64,000 bases of DNA from Oscarella lobularis (GCF_947507565.1 NC_089179.1:2249747-2313746); one strand, 5' to 3'; counted from the stretch's first letter, positions 51,785-63,952 are shown. Notes: a model not told the origin generated them from the sequence alone. A program made the numbers and translations.

Positions 51785-53195
51785 CCGCAGGTGTACGGTC
51801 GTCAATTTGAGGATAAGGGTTTACTTCCGGATTGTCAATTTGGTTTCAAAAGAAAGAGGTCAACTCAAGATGCTGCATCTATTCTCGCATGTGATAGGTC
51901 TAGCAAAGGCGAAGGATAGTGGTTCCTGGTCAGGCTCGGTCTTTCTGGATGTGCGAAAAGCCTTTTATACAGTTGATCACGACCTCCTGCGTCGCAAACT
52001 CCCCCTTAAGGGTGTTAACGGCATTGCTCTTAATTGAGTGGCTTACGTCGTACCTGTCGAATAGGTTTCAAGCTGTCCTGGTGGCAGGCTGCTCGTCGCA
52101 AAAGTGTCAAATTCGGAGAGGTGTTCCGCAAGGGTCAAAGCTCGGCCGGCTATTATCAACTTCTTTACGGGCAGGCTGCCGGATTGCATTTCGAATCGTT
52201 CATCCATCATCTTATATGCTGATGATGCCTGCACTCGAGTCTGAATTCTGAGGCTGAAGTCTTGTCAGTTCTTCAGTCAGAGGGAGGTGGATTCTGTGTC
52301 TAACTGGTATAAAGAAAATTTTATGTCTCTGAATGGCCGAAAATCGGAATTTGTCATGTACCCTCCTTTTCGGAAAAAATCAGATGTCTCTCCTTCCATC
52401 AGGATTGGCTCTGAAGTCTTGTCTTCGACCGGGTCGGCAAGATACCTCGGCATTATATTTGATGCTAATCTCAGTTGGAAAGATCACGTCTCGCCTGTTA
52501 TGAGAAAAGCAGGTCGTAATTGGGGAATTTTCTATCGTTGTCATCGTCTGCTTCAGAAAAGGCTCTTGGTTCTGGAGAAGTCGGTGATACAGCCGTGTCT
52601 TGATTATGGCTCTGTTATCTGGAGTAATGGATCGGCGGGCACTAAGAATCGTTTGCTGAGGATAGAGAAGAGGTATAAGAGTTCTGGAAGGTCTCACCTA
52701 CCGTGATAGCACTGATGCAGGAGGTGGCTTGCAACATTTCTATTCAAAGTTTCGTCTGCGATCCTTGTCTCGGCACTGCTCTCAAATTTGACAATTTGCT
52801 CATCGATCCTTATTTTCAGTGGCGATCTCTTTGATTGGGCAATTCTTCAAGGCAATCTCAAACTCCAATTACAACACTAGGTTATCATCATCTGGTGTTT
52901 GCATTGATAGGCCTCGAACTGAGGCATGGAAAAGGTCGACCGTTTATCGTGCGCAGAAGTTGTGGAATTCGCTGCCTGCTGATCTAAGAGCAAAAATGAT
53001 TTGGCAGCTTTCAAAATCAGACTCAAATTTTATAACTCTGAAAATTGATATATTTAACTTTAGTGGCTTTATTTATGTCATTTATCTCTAGGGATTTAGT
53101 TTTTCTTTGATGTACGGCACCAGGAAGATTGGCCTCTGAGCTAATGGTTTACCAAAATAAAACATACAGTATATCTATTTATCTATCTATCTACA
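51785..53195 (+). pseudogene. Non-LTR retrotransposon reverse transcriptase relic
   Basis: RT blocks in order: LPDCQFGFKRKRSTQDA (51830), VFLDVRKAFYTVDHDLL (motif A, 51935), a degraded VPQGS region (52130), ILYADDA (motif C, 52205), WYKENFMSLNGRKSEFVMYP, ARYLGIIFDANLSWKDHV and LDYGSVIWSN. AQKLWNSLPADLRAKM (52950) is the typical C-terminal end. At least six frame changes occur. The 3' end is AAAATAAAACATACAG followed by TATCTATC repeats (53160-53195), as in CR1/RTE-like elements. Confidence 0.78.
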
Positions 53196-53224
53196 CTGCC
53201 GTCGGTCTACAAGCTAGGACGGAA

Positions 53225-53314
53225 GCCTATCCTGGTCCCCAGACCCTCTCAGGGACACACGTATAACGGTGTTCCAGAGAGGGTGTCCTTGAGAGGGACT
53301 GGGGACCAGGCTAC
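53225..53314. mobile_element. Small fold-back element
   Basis: AGCCTATCCTGGTCCCCAG at the left is mirrored by CTGGGGACCAGGCTA at the right, with inner CCCTCTC/GAGAGGG arms, about 90 bp in all. It can form one long hairpin. No coding content. Confidence 0.7.
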
Positions 53315-53730
53315 CGAAAGCTCTATTCGCATTCAATAGCTCTCTTCCCTGAGACATTAACTAGCAGCCGTATAGTGATTTAGTTCATCAGTCAACCAAT
53401 TTTTTGGTAATCTACTGTAGGTTTATTAGAGAATAAGACTCCACTGTTGTAGTTTCTCGTGTACTTGTAGCAATTGTATTCTAAAGGCTTTTGCCAAGTT
53501 TATCATAATTCTCTAAAACTTGAAGTATATGTACAGTATAAAAAGAAATAAAAACTCCGACTCATGCGTGGACGTCGACGGTAAACGCTTGCACTGATTA
53601 CCTTTGAAAGTGCATGAATCTAGATTAAGAGGGGCGTAAATTCATACAGGAGACCTTTAGAATCAACTGGGAAAACCGTTTTTGCAGCTAATCGATCACC
53701 GACGTTAAAGAGAGCTGTATGGACGCCCTC

Positions 53731-54024
53731 TTATGCACGAGTTTCTCTTGGCTCACTTTGCTGCTTTCGTTCTGCACTCCTCTTCTTTGATAATAGAACG
53801 TCCATATTCCCACGTTTGTAACAATTAAATTGCCCTAAATTGCTAAAAAATTCGAATCGCCATCTGCGAACGCTTCGAGCTGAGGCGCCGATTGCATTTG
53901 ATGCAAATTCTTCTAGCTCCATTCTTCCCTTAGAATCCCTTTCCCTCAAGCCGAATTCTTCCAGCAAAAGCGCAATCATGCGCTTGTCTTCTTTCGACCT
54001 CGATTGAGCCCATCTGTTCCTCAT
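53731..54024 (-). pseudogene. Possible unit U5: N-terminal fragment of HDES-type transposase
   Basis: The frame reads RSKEDKRMIALLLEEFGLRE and ASNAIGASARSVRRWRFEFF, which matches the U2 N-terminal domain (IVGRSARTVSEWRRDF) in order and spacing. No catalytic blocks follow downstream on the minus strand, so this is a fragment. The plus-strand frame at 54152-54367 is unrecognised. Confidence 0.5.
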
Positions 54025-54462
54025 TGCCTACAAGTCCCGTGACACGAAAGTTATCCATACAGGTAACAAATTCGAACGTATTTAACTTTTTTGGCCTTTT
54101 ATCATATGGATCGCGCGTGGACGATAAAGCTGTTGCTTTGATTTCGACATTATGGAGAAAAGAAGAGGATCCATGAAAGAATGCCGCGCGGCTGCGTACG
54201 CGGCAATCGAAGGTAAAGAACTCATCATTAGCCATTTTCAAAGCTTCTATTTCCCTGAGAAGCTGAAGACGCTGCTAAGAGTAAAGCTGTCAGCAGCGTC
54301 GATAAAAACGCTACGGGCGGCCAGAAAGCGATCGCAAGAGGAGAGCGAGAGCGTATCTCGCGCTTAATTAAAAATTCGATCTGGATGAGTAGAAGTGACG
54401 CGCAACGCAATCACACGCTCTTTCGTTCGTTCAATCAATCGACGATGTCCTTTTTTGCAGTA

Positions 54463-54490
54463 CTAGCAGTCAACCCGGCTTCGCCCGGGT
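54463..54490 (-). mobile_element. Helitron-type 3' terminus (minus strand)
   Basis: On the minus strand: hairpin ACCCGGGCGAAGCCGGGT (54490-54473), a six-base spacer, CTAG (54466-54463), then T. The body lies to the right, where a long low-complexity repeat array follows. Confidence 0.55.
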
Positions 54491-54599
54491 ATTGGTCTTG
54501 CTAATAGCTTTCCCTCTTTTTCTGAAAGTTCTCCTTCCCAGCGGTGAATATGCATCATGCCGCTGATATGGCCTCCCGTAGTGTGAAAGGGCAGGGAAC

Positions 54600-55850
54600 T
54601 CCAAATTGAAAATTCCTATTAGAGACTCAGTTCCTAACTCTGACTTGAATATTAGTATTAGACAGCAGTCTCTGACTCCGGCTTGATTATTTCTGTTATA
54701 TAAACAGTCGATCCCTAGCTCCAGCTTCATTATTTCTGTGTTACAGTATTAGCGTTGGCATATTACCCATATTAACCTCTGGAGGACAGAACTTCCATCA
54801 GTGAGAGCCGGAGTCAGATAAAAGGTCCTCAGATACCCAGTCCCTAACTCCGGCCCAATCAAATCTATCTCAGTCCCTAACTCCGGTTTTAATAAATAGA
54901 TACTCCAGTAGTTCCTGATCGACTCTTGCTTGATTATTTCTGTTATCAAAACAGTGTGAGAAACGCATAGGGGAACAAAAAGAAGAAAGGACAGGGAACT
55001 CCAATTTGACAGTTCCTATTAGACACTCAGTTCCTAACTCCGACTTGAATATTTCTATTAGAAATCAGTCTCTGACTCCTGCTTGAATATTCCTGTTATA
55101 TAAACAGTCGATTCCTTGCTCCAGCTGTGTTATTAGCGTTGGCTACACTACTGCATGCACTACGGGAAGGTCCACACGCATATTAATTAACCTCTGGGGG
55201 AGAGAAATTCCAGCAATGAGAGCCGGAGTCAGAAAAAAGAGACACGAACGTCCTCAGATACACATTCCCTATAACTCCGGCCCAAGGAAGTCTATCAGAT
55301 ACTCAGTCCCTAACTCCAGCTTTATTCGATAGACACTCCAGTAGTCCCTAGCTTCATTATTTCTGTCACTAATACCGTCCCCTAACTCCAGGTACTCGCC
55401 TCCAGACACAATCACCCTGTCCATAAATCATTATAGGAGGGAAGGTCTCTACTTGACAATTCCTATTAGATACTCAGTTCCTAACCGTGACTTGACTATT
55501 TCTATTAGAAATCGGTGTCTGGCTCCGGATTGATTATTCTGTTATCTAAACAGTCGATCCCTAACTCCAGCTTCAATCTGTGATATTAGCGTTGGTTACA
55601 CAACGGCCTGCACTACGGGAAAGTCCATACGCATGTTTAACCTTTAACTTTCAGCAATGAGAGCCGGAGTCAGAAAAAAGGTCCTCAGATACCCAGTCCC
55701 TAACTTCGGCTTCATTAAATAGATACTCCAGTAGTCCCTGACTCTAGCTCGATTATTTATTGTTATCAAAACAGTTCCTAACTCCAGGTACTCGCCTCAA
55801 GGCACAAACACCCGGATAAATTATTATAAGAGGGAAGGCCTCTGCTTGGA
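54600..55850. repeat. CCCTAACTCCGGCTT-type dispersed tandem array
   Basis: About 25 copies of CAGTCCCTAACTCCGGCTT-like words, alternating with GATTATTTCTGTTAT and arranged in three higher-order blocks of about 420 bp, each containing ATTAGCGTTGG and AGAGCCGGAGTCAG. Non-coding. It probably forms the body of the Helitron-type element ending at 54463. From 55850 to 56190 nothing is supportable. Confidence 0.75.
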
Positions 55851-56194
55851 GAAAATCTAATTTTTGCGTATTTGTCAGTACGACGGTCCTACAAAATAAG
55901 TAGCATTTTCCTGGTCGATTAGAAGCAAAACGGTGCAGTACCTATGAGCAGTCCAATTTTTATTAGAACCGGCTAAGTAAATAACTCGGTATTTATTACA
56001 TGGTCGCATCCCTCTAAAAGGCAACGGTGGGACACCGAGAAGCGCGGGAGAGGGACATAAATAAATCGGCGAGGAAACGCGCCCAGAGGTGATGACGCAA
56101 TGAATGACGTCATCGCCACACTAAGCTAAAACAGACGAAGCCAAACGCCACGGTCGCGCAACGCTTTCGAAAGCATATTTCAAAGCGTTTCTAA

Positions 56195-56480
56195 GCTATC
56201 AGCAGAACGACTTTGCGCGGTTGACGTCGTCAAACAGTCTTAGCTCTTCGCACCGCACGTGACGGTGACGTCGAGCGACGTCGTGCGCGGGATCCCGGGG
56301 ACCCCGACAAAGGCGCTTCTATAGAAATGTCACGATTTTCGTCGCACGGCGGCGGAAGCGGTTCGCGCACGGCCGCCGCGAGCGCGAACGAAGAAATTTG
56401 AAGCGAAGCTTAGAGTTACTCGCGCCGTATTTAACGCGCGGTAGGCCGTGACGTCTTTTTCATCTTAGTAGTGTAGATGG
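56195..56480. repeat. Inverted copy of the 6555-6850 repeat
   Basis: Contains GGGGACCCCGACAAAG, GAAATGTCACGATTTTCGTC and GAAATTTGAAGCGAAGCTTA and ends CATCTTAGTAGTGTAGAT, mirroring the copy near 6.6 kb. 56480-57240 holds no recognisable feature. Confidence 0.5.
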
Positions 56481-57249
56481 CACTGGGCAAGGCCATGCAA
56501 GCGTCGTGGGCGGCCCGTTCAAAAAGAGTGGGGCAACGTACTGTTGGCCGGCACAGTATCTGATTTTAGACAGCTTTTGTCCATCTCTGCTCAATGAACC
56601 ATTCCCGTACTAGCATATTAGAAAGCTCATGTCCTAAACATTCTAGGGGTAAACAAATTATTGAGCGGTCGGCTTATTCCTTAGACCAAGCACGTGTTGT
56701 TAGTTTTTTTGGTGCATGTGATCTCGCGTGAATGTAGTCGGCACCGGAGGGCCGCGTTTTCTCTTCTACTTTACAAAGAAACATATCAACGTTATATTAT
56801 ACATCCATCGAAAGCTCAGGGTCTGTTCTATCGTCTGATGCTTACAGAACATTGATCAATCAAACGTCCGCAAAGTAATTGATTTTTGAGAAAAGTCACT
56901 TCCGAATCGACATCGGACACCCGCAATGACTTACGCCACGGCTGGCGTGAAACTTTATTGCGTGGCTAAGAATTACGTTCTAGCCACCAAGCACGCTTGG
57001 TTGATGCAGTCGTAGCAAAAACTGCGCAAAAATCGATTTACGTCTTTTTGGCGCTATTTAACGTCCGTTGAACGCTCCTCGAGCAAGAATTACAGGTTCA
57101 TTTCTCATCTTTTAGAGCCTAAGCTTCTTCCTTTAGCACATAAGCGCTGCGACTCTTAGTAGAAAGACCAGCGTTGATATTAAATATCAATCTCACGTTT
57201 TTGGTGCGCCGTCTTTCACTTTTCGCCGTTATTCGCTGTTTCGAATCTT

Positions 57250-58110
57250 ATGCCTAAGCGTTTCGTAGCCCAAAAGCGAGCTGGAGCGACCGTCAACGCC
57301 GATGACAACGCCACTGCCATCGTGTAATATCTAGTGTTCGCGTTAGAGTGTTGTTTTTCAGATGGGCGACCGAAAACTTTAAACTATCGGCAAAATGTCA
57401 TTTTGGCCCGACAAGGCTCGAATCAGCGTACAATTATTTTCTCGAAGGCCAGTTACTAAGAGAGACAGAACGAGCGTGGGGAGTTCCAAGATCAACTCCG
57501 CCTGACCACTTGAAGCGAACAATTGAACCCCGCTTCCTGACTGGAGAAAACTCCTGACCAACGAAGATCAGCTTCTTCAGTTTCTTTTGAACTATGCCCA
57601 ACTTGACTATCCAAGGTCGCGCCATTAGGTCATCTTTTCTCGTAGAGTTTTAAGGAATTTTTTCAAAGACCGTTTAGGTACTCACTTTGGCTTCTGATTT
57701 TGCCAAGAGAAGCACAGACATTGCAGCAAGTTTAGGTTGGTTGCAGAAATTTTGCAGTCGTCACTCCCAAAATTGCTGAGAGCTGCAGAGCCGCTAGCCA
57801 AAGCATGGTTTAATGCTACAAAACTTCCGGTTGTTCAGCTTTTCTTCAGAGAGTACTTGAAGATCACGATTTTCTGAATAAGCGAGGGCAAATATATAAT
57901 TGCGATATCGGGGGTTTCGTTGAATTCAAAAACTGACCGGGTAATTGTTTCAAAAGGAGTTTCGCGTCCCTATATTGCCACGTTTGGAGACAAGTCGCAG
58001 CTTGCTATTCTCGAATGTGAGGGTGCCTCTTGCCAGGTTATTTTACCGATGACTCTCTTCGACCAAAAGACCGTTAAAAAAGAATTTAGTACTAATGTCT
58101 TATTTGCATG
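57250..58110 (+). pseudogene. Degraded pogo/Tigger-like transposase (third family)
   Basis: Starts near 57250 (MPKRFVAQKRAGATVNADDN). After a short intron, psq-type HTH blocks follow (FLEGQLLRETERAWGVPRST, 57445) and LLQFLLNYAQLDYP. Then AEPLAKAWFNATKLPVVQLF and a degraded NCD-x-G-GF block (first Asp, 57900) lead to RPYIATFGDKSQLAILECEG and VILPMTLFDQKT of the DDE_1 core. It ends soon after, with no second or third Asp block. Frame changes are frequent. It differs from the elements at 981 and 17246. From 58110 to 60080 I see only AT-rich sequence and no convincing gene. Confidence 0.65.
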
Positions 58111-60080
58111 ACCAATGATGAAACGGAGAGCCTTCGCGAAAGCCTCGATAGATGTTGCCCCCAAAAGTCGTTTGAGGAGTGGGTCAGATGCGAGTTGATA
58201 GTGTCACAAGGGGAATAGTATGGCGTAATTTTTAATTAATTGCTTTTAATTTTGTTTTGCAGAACAAAATATGTTTCATTGACTTTGGAATTAAGACAAA
58301 AATGAACCCCGGGGAATTGGTTGCAATCCCGCAATCTTGCAGCCAATATCCACCCTTGGCAGAGAGTTCCTTTTTAATGGGCCTTCATCGAAGAGTACAA
58401 CTTCCCGGATGTATGATGACGTTATCAATAAAAAATAATTGATTTCTTATTTTATTAAGGCCCCGAAAGTTCTACAATCAATGATAAATGACGTCACGCG
58501 GAGAATTTGCTTCCCCGAAACACTTGAGTAAATTTTTAAATATTCCTCTTTTGTAAAATAATTAAAAGTGGCCTGGCACCGTGTGTGCTTTTTCGCGGCG
58601 AAAGGAATGAATGTAGCGTCAGAGTTAATCAATCGTGGATATGCTACCGAGGTAATTTATTTATTGAAACAAAATACGGTAATTAATGTTTGAATGTCTG
58701 ACAATTCTGTTTAGTTTCAATTCCTGGAGAGAACTTTTGTGTAAGTTAGAAAGATGTTTGCAAAAGGCAAGAGCGTTGAAGACCTTAACAGGAGAAGTAA
58801 GACCCCGTTAATAAAATGCTTATAAAATGACGAAAATATTTTTTATCAAAGGGCAAAGAAATAGGAAAACGTAAAACCTATTGCTGTAAAATTTGATTTG
58901 GCTTTACCTATTTTGTCTTGTGCAGCACCAAAGAAACTTCTTTGAAAGGCGGAGGAGGACCTATATGATGGACATATTCACCAAATTGGCCAAGGTGTGT
59001 AAGCATATTAGATACAAGCACATGTGAACGTAATTTTTATTTTGTATTACGTAAAATCTCTCCTCATTTTCTTTATTAATTAAGTAGTAAATTTTTGCTG
59101 TATTATAGACCTGTGGGAGGAAATAGAAGTGAAGAAACATCATCAATTATGGAAAGTCTTTCTATTTCTAAGAGCAAAGTAAATTATTGATCTGATTTAT
59201 TGCCCTTTTAATAACATTTTGAGAATCCTCAACCCGGGCTTAAAAAGACAATCAGCTTTATTAAAGGCAGCAGGGCAATTTCTATGGTAAATGATAGCTC
59301 GCTGATAATGGTATTCTCTAACGTAAAAAGTGACCAAAGTAAAGAGGTCCAAAAAATATTGGCATTTTTTGAGAAGACAGTTGCATGAAAATTAAAATTA
59401 TGTATGCCGTTGGCTAATAACTACGGTAGCTATGGTACCCCCTGCCGGCTGCGTGCGGTGAAAAACTGAGACATTAGATAAGTGGGAGCCGGTTTCGGAT
59501 TGCCGCGACTTGAGTCGGCCAAAGTTAACAGGCCGTTGACGAGCTTTGAATACGATAGTCTTCACGGATCCGCACGTGCAGTATCTCTACATGAAAAATG
59601 CGAATTTGAGACAAAATTTAATCAGTGGGGACTGGTGAGATGTGATTAGATTTTTTGTTGGAAATTCGTTGAGAAATGTGTTTGTGTTGCTAGGTGACTG
59701 CTGAGCTCAAAGTCGTCGGGTCCGAAAGCGGTAGGGGATATGACGTCAGTTTTCTTGTACAAACAGCAGAATTTGTATGTATAGTTTCGCAAACACGTGA
59801 GAGCGCACGAAATGTTCGAAAGAAGAGAAATTCTCGAAAGAGTATGTGTCAAGCGACTAAAGGACTATGGTTTGACAACTGAAAATATGTTGTCAATAAC
59901 AGAAAAAAATTTGATATACCCCGTTGGCTTTCGGAAGGTAACATAGACTTGAGGATATGCTGCCCTAGTGTATTATGAGTCCTTGTTTCTTTCTCCTAGG
60001 GAAAGGCAAGAAGTATTTTGCTCCAAGCGCAAACGTTTATGTTTGTCCTCGCCCATCCACAAAATTTAGTTTATTAGGCT

Positions 60081-60410
60081 TCACCTCAGGGGGCCCCTTC
60101 GTTCTACTCGCGAAGCCGTCTTACTTTGCAGTAACGATTCGAAACGTTGTTGCAATCTAACGCAAGGGTATGCACGTGCAAGTGCAAGGATTCTCGTAGA
60201 GTCGGCTAAGATGCACGTGGCCACGTGGCCGACGTACGGAGACGCCGATTCTGGGTTATTTCGCGCGTACCGAGCAAACAAAAGCGAACGCATAGACGCG
60301 CCATGCAAAAATACGGTTTCTAGGTCACTGTGAAAGGCCCTCGATCGTTCTTCGGGCGACGCTGACGCGTTTATCGAACAGAGGTGCCCCGGAGCGAACT
60401 GGAGAGCCAT
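60081..60410 (-). CDS. Unrecognised 109-codon frame
   Basis: Starts MALQFAPGHLCSINASASPE. It looks moderately protein-like (FLHGASMRSLLFARYARNNP) but has no known motif, no repeat and no splice context. Low confidence. Confidence 0.2.
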   Translation of the reverse strand: MALQFAPGHLCSINASASPEERSRAFHSDLETVFLHGASMRSLLFARYARNNPESASPYVGHVATCILADSTRILALARAYPCVRLQQRFESLLQSKTASRVERRGPLR

Positions 60411-60619
60411 TGGGTCACTTAGTTACCTTTTTTTGCATCCAGAAGGAGTTCTGGGTCTGCTTCTCTTACGCGTGAGGCCGTGAGCCGACGATATACGGGG
60501 GCTGCCGGCTTGGTATTCATGTACAACTTCGTCGTGACGCCGACAATTTTCCGCTGTTTCGTCAACGCAGGACTCGACGGCGATTTGAGGGCGATTCGTT
60601 TCCACGACGACGACGACGG

Positions 60620-60710
60620 CGGACAGGGACGGATGGGCGGACAGGACGGATGCGCGGACAGGACGGATGCGCGGACAGGACGGATGCGCGGACAGGGACG
60701 GTGCGGGAGT
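60620..60710. repeat. GCGGACAGGACGGAT minisatellite
   Basis: Five near-perfect tandem copies of about 16-17 bp. Confidence 0.92.
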
Positions 60711-60849
60711 CGGTGGCATTGGCGTATTAGGCTTCTGTTGCGACGCCGCTTCGTAGTTGATTACCTGGCAGATGTCGGTCCGAAGAAGGGGAGTAGCAAA
60801 ATACGTTTTGAAATTTTTGAAAAAAGATTTAATTAATGTATCACTAAAA

Positions 60850-61100
60850 AATTCTCAGATCTCTTTGTCGCCACTCTTCTGCTTAGCAGTCGAGCATACA
60901 GGTTCTGATCGAGTCGAGTAACGAGCGTTAGTCTATAATTAACTTTGTCCACATTTCCATGTCACCACTCAAGCAGTCGAGCATACAGGATCTTGTGGAA
61001 AGCCATAATTTGTTTAGTCTCACGCATGCGCTCTGTTCGGAGATCTCCGTGTCGCCACTCGACGGCAAATAAAGCCAATCGAGCATACAGGAACCGATCT
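60850..61100. repeat. About 100-bp tandem repeat with TCGAGCATACAGG
   Basis: Three units, each running from GTCGCCACTC or GTCACCACTC to TCGAGCATACAGG, partly diverged. Confidence 0.7.
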
Positions 61101-61297
61101 CGAGCAGAGGATCATGCATGAACTACACATACTGAAACAGTTAGGTTTATGAGGCTGTATGCGCTAAAGTTGGAGCGGCATACTTGTTTGCAGGTGTGAA
61201 CGTTGCTGTGCAACATTCGCACCTTCTTTCAGGTATTTGCTTCAATCTGCTTTCTACCAAACCCTTTTTGCAATTACAAAGCACTATTAGCCTGATG

Positions 61298-61443
61298 GAT
61301 TGTCATTTCGACCTCCTTTGCTCTGTTGGGTCCCAAAATAATTTTCTAGAGGATCCTGAGAAAGATGCTCCCTTAGAATAAAATGCCCTTCTGCTTCTGG
61401 CAGGCTGAAAATGTAACGCACAATTTCGATGAAAGACATCATT
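61298..61443 (-). pseudogene. P-element transposase exon relic
   Basis: Not an intact frame caller hit. The minus strand reads MSFIEIVRYIFSLPEAEGHF, then REHLSQDPLENYFGTQQSKG and a GGRNDNPSG end. This is the exon that in the complete P element reads EHLSQDPLENYFGQQRGKGG (41400-41220). The source is a different, more diverged copy. It abuts a Helitron-type end at 61460. Confidence 0.7.
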
Positions 61444-61459
61444 AAGAAAATACTTTGGA

Positions 61460-61487
61460 CTAGCTGGGTACCCGGCTGCGCCCGGGT
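61460..61487 (-). mobile_element. Helitron-type 3' terminus (minus strand)
   Basis: Minus strand: hairpin ACCCGGGCGCAGCCGGGT (61487-61470), six-base spacer, CTAG (61463-61460), then T. A near copy 100 bp to the right (hairpin 61568-61585) ends CTAC instead of CTAG and may be a decayed or nested second terminus. Confidence 0.55.
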
Positions 61488-61714
61488 GTTGTGCAGAAGA
61501 TTCTAAGGTTTTCGATTGAATCTGTGACAGGCACACTTCAGATGTTACTATCTACGCGTAGCTGAGTACCCGGCTTCGCCCGGGTTTGTTGCGAGTTTTC
61601 TCAAGTGGAGCGATTATTAGCATTATGCACGACGAAATGCGACAGAGAGGTAATTATCGACGCAAGTGCTAATCGAATTACCAACGGGCCAAATAAGGGT
61701 GAACAGTCGCATAA

Positions 61715-61945
61715 ACGGTTTATCGCAAGAGGCGATAACTTTCCGAAATGGGACAAAAAGATCATAGACCAACGGGTCAAAAAACTGTGACCAATGAGTC
61801 ACGAAAAGAGGTTTAAGTCAAAGTATCGCAAGAGGCGATTACTTTCCGATACGGGACAAAAAGATGATTGACCAACGGGTCAAAAAAACTGTGACCAATG
61901 AGTCACGAAAAGAGGTTCGAGTCAAAGTATCGCAAGAGGCGATTA
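61715..61945. repeat. About 104-bp tandem repeats with three hairpins per unit
   Basis: Two full units and flanking parts. Each has TCGCAAGAGGCGA, GACCAACGGGTC and TGACCAATGAGTCA short inverted repeats separated by ACAAAAAGAT and AAAAAACTG. The middle motif is the reverse complement of the 9.4 kb cluster. Confidence 0.8.
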
Positions 61946-62304
61946 CTTTTCGCAAAAGCGCTTACTTGGTGATGAAGGTGAACATGTACACGGAAGACGA
62001 CTGGGCAGACCCGGTAGAGAAGGGTTGCTCGCAGTGCTGACTCATGATGCAACGTAATTCCCAATTGCCGCAAGGTTTCTCTTGCCCAACCCAAGAACTT
62101 CTCAACCTCGACAAGGTAATTGTCGACGGTAATGGCCCTAACGTCTATGTAGCACACTCCCACAAAAGTATGGAATCGCCACGGTTTCTCTTCGGTCATA
62201 TAAGGTGACGCTTGTTCCACAGTTTTTGTCTCAAACCGACTTTCAATTCTAACTTTAAAGAGGGTTAATATACTGTATCTTGAAACTCTTTTCGTCGAAG
62301 ACAT
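61903..62304 (-). CDS. Unrecognised 133-codon frame
   Basis: The central part (FHTFVGVCYIDVRAITVDNY, VEKFLGWARETLRQLGI) looks coding. No domain was assigned. The frame at 62361-62595 (minus; PDDITADTYVNFTPLDSRPD) could be a separate exon of the same or another gene. Both are low confidence. 62600-63300 holds nothing further that I can support. Confidence 0.25.
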   Translation of the reverse strand: MSSTKRVSRYSILTLFKVRIESRFETKTVEQASPYMTEEKPWRFHTFVGVCYIDVRAITVDNYLVEVEKFLGWARETLRQLGITLHHESALRATLLYRVCPVVFRVHVHLHHQVSAFAKSNRLLRYFDSNLFS

Positions 62305-63315
62305 CTTTTTAGCAAATAGTCAGGCGCTGCTCTTACTTATCATAAGAAAAGTTGTAAATTTTAATCATTTTGAGATTGCCTTGCCCGTTCTTCCCAAACT
62401 TCAATGCATGTTTCCACCAAAGTTGTACTTTGGGTCGGGACGACTGTCCAACGGAGTGAAATTAACGTAGGTGTCTGCTGTAATGTCATCTGGTAAATGC
62501 ACAGGTGAATGCAGTTTGAAAACAAATAAAAACTGCGCCGACAGAGAAATTGACACGTCAAAAACATTGCTCGGCCATCCGGCATATTTTGCCACGCAAT
62601 CTTTGACAGATGGATGCTGCTTAAATCAGAAAAAAACGCGGGCGCAGTTTGCAGCCGTAATCAGTAATCCTAATGAAAGGCACCTCAAGCTGACACAAAA
62701 CAATGCACAAATTGATCAAAGGGAAAGGCCGAGGATTGCCCACAGAGAGCCACAGACGATCGCCTTCCGATGGCACCACAATATTCCCACACAAAGCACA
62801 AATTCTGCAGAACTGATTCTTGAAGTTTTCAACGTCGTCTGGTTTATTTTAGAACACACTGAACGAGCGTTTATTTGAATGTTTTCTTTAATAACAAGAT
62901 TACATTTTCGCTTAAAAGTCTTACTTTTTAAGAGTAAGGGCAGTCAGTGTAAGGGGTATATGGCGCGTGGAATTATTGATCAACAAAAAATACAAAGTCG
63001 TCGATCCCGGCGAAGGAAATGGCGAATTGGCGTCGTCGTCGTAGGTCACGACGAGAGCGCCAGGCACTGAATTTCCGCTGCCTGCTGACAGCCTGCCGAT
63101 CATGCTAAGCCTCTTTCGCCCATTGCGTCGCAATCCTCATCCTGCTGCGGGAGCAGGCTGATTTATGCAAAGCTCTCCGGCGTCATTTCGCCTCGGGCGA
63201 AAGAGAGCCGAAAGAGAAAAGCAGCGGTCGCTGAAAAACGACAAATTTGAAACAGAATCGAATTCGCGAAGATCAACATTTCTCCTGACTGTAAGAAGAT
63301 GAAGCCGGGCCCGAC

Positions 63316-63952
63316 GTGATGCGCGCAGCGCAAGACAGATTCGTCAACGGTGGCGTGATCCCGCCCAATGAGGAAACCTTTCTCCTCGACGGGAACGTTT
63401 CAAAGTTGTACGACGAGCCAGGAACACGAAGTAAGGTGCTAATTGAGTTAAGATCACTTCTGATAAGGATGCTTTTGGCCTTCACTTCTGGACTTTTAAA
63501 AACAAGCAGATCTTCGCCGTTCGACGGCGGGAGTACGAAAGCGCCGAAGACATAATCACAACCCGTGGCTGGGGTCACGCTGCGGGCATTGTGCTATCAC
63601 CAGTTCAATCAAGCCCCTCGATCCGATGCAGAACGCCACCAAGACGATGCTCGAAAAATTGGAAGCGTTGCAATCCGATGTGAACGACATCAAATTCAAA
63701 GTCAACGAATTGGCAGCAAATGCGTCGCAAATGGAGCGACTTCCAGAGACTTTTAAGTGCACAATTTGCCTTGAGCCGCTGGCAAATTTGGTTGTCATAA
63801 CAACATGCTGCGTCAGCAACTTTGGCTGTCGTCGATGCGCCGACGAGTTCCTGGAAAGATCCAAATGCCCCCTCTCTCGGTGCAACTTGAGGGATTCTTT
63901 CCGCCTCGCTAAAAATGATGTACTTTCTTTGGGGCGCAGGTCACAGCCATAA
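63316..63952 (+). CDS. RING-type zinc-finger protein, partial, runs off window
   Basis: Start near ATG 63319 (MRAAQDRFVNGGVIPPNEET). A donor GTAAGG (63434) ends exon 1 after DEPGTR. Exon 2 (from about 63483) reads FWTFKNKQIFAVRRREYESA and GWGHAAGIVLSPVQSSP. It continues one base out of phase at about 63620 as MQNATKTMLEKLEALQSDVN, a coiled coil, and a RING-like finger CTICLEPL...CC...FGCRRCADEF...CPLSRC (63758-63880). A further one-base shift near 63930 leads to AITNPGVAAEASG. Two slips suggest a pseudogene or missed micro-introns. It resembles uncharacterised coiled-coil/RING proteins of non-bilaterian animals (inference). Confidence 0.45.
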
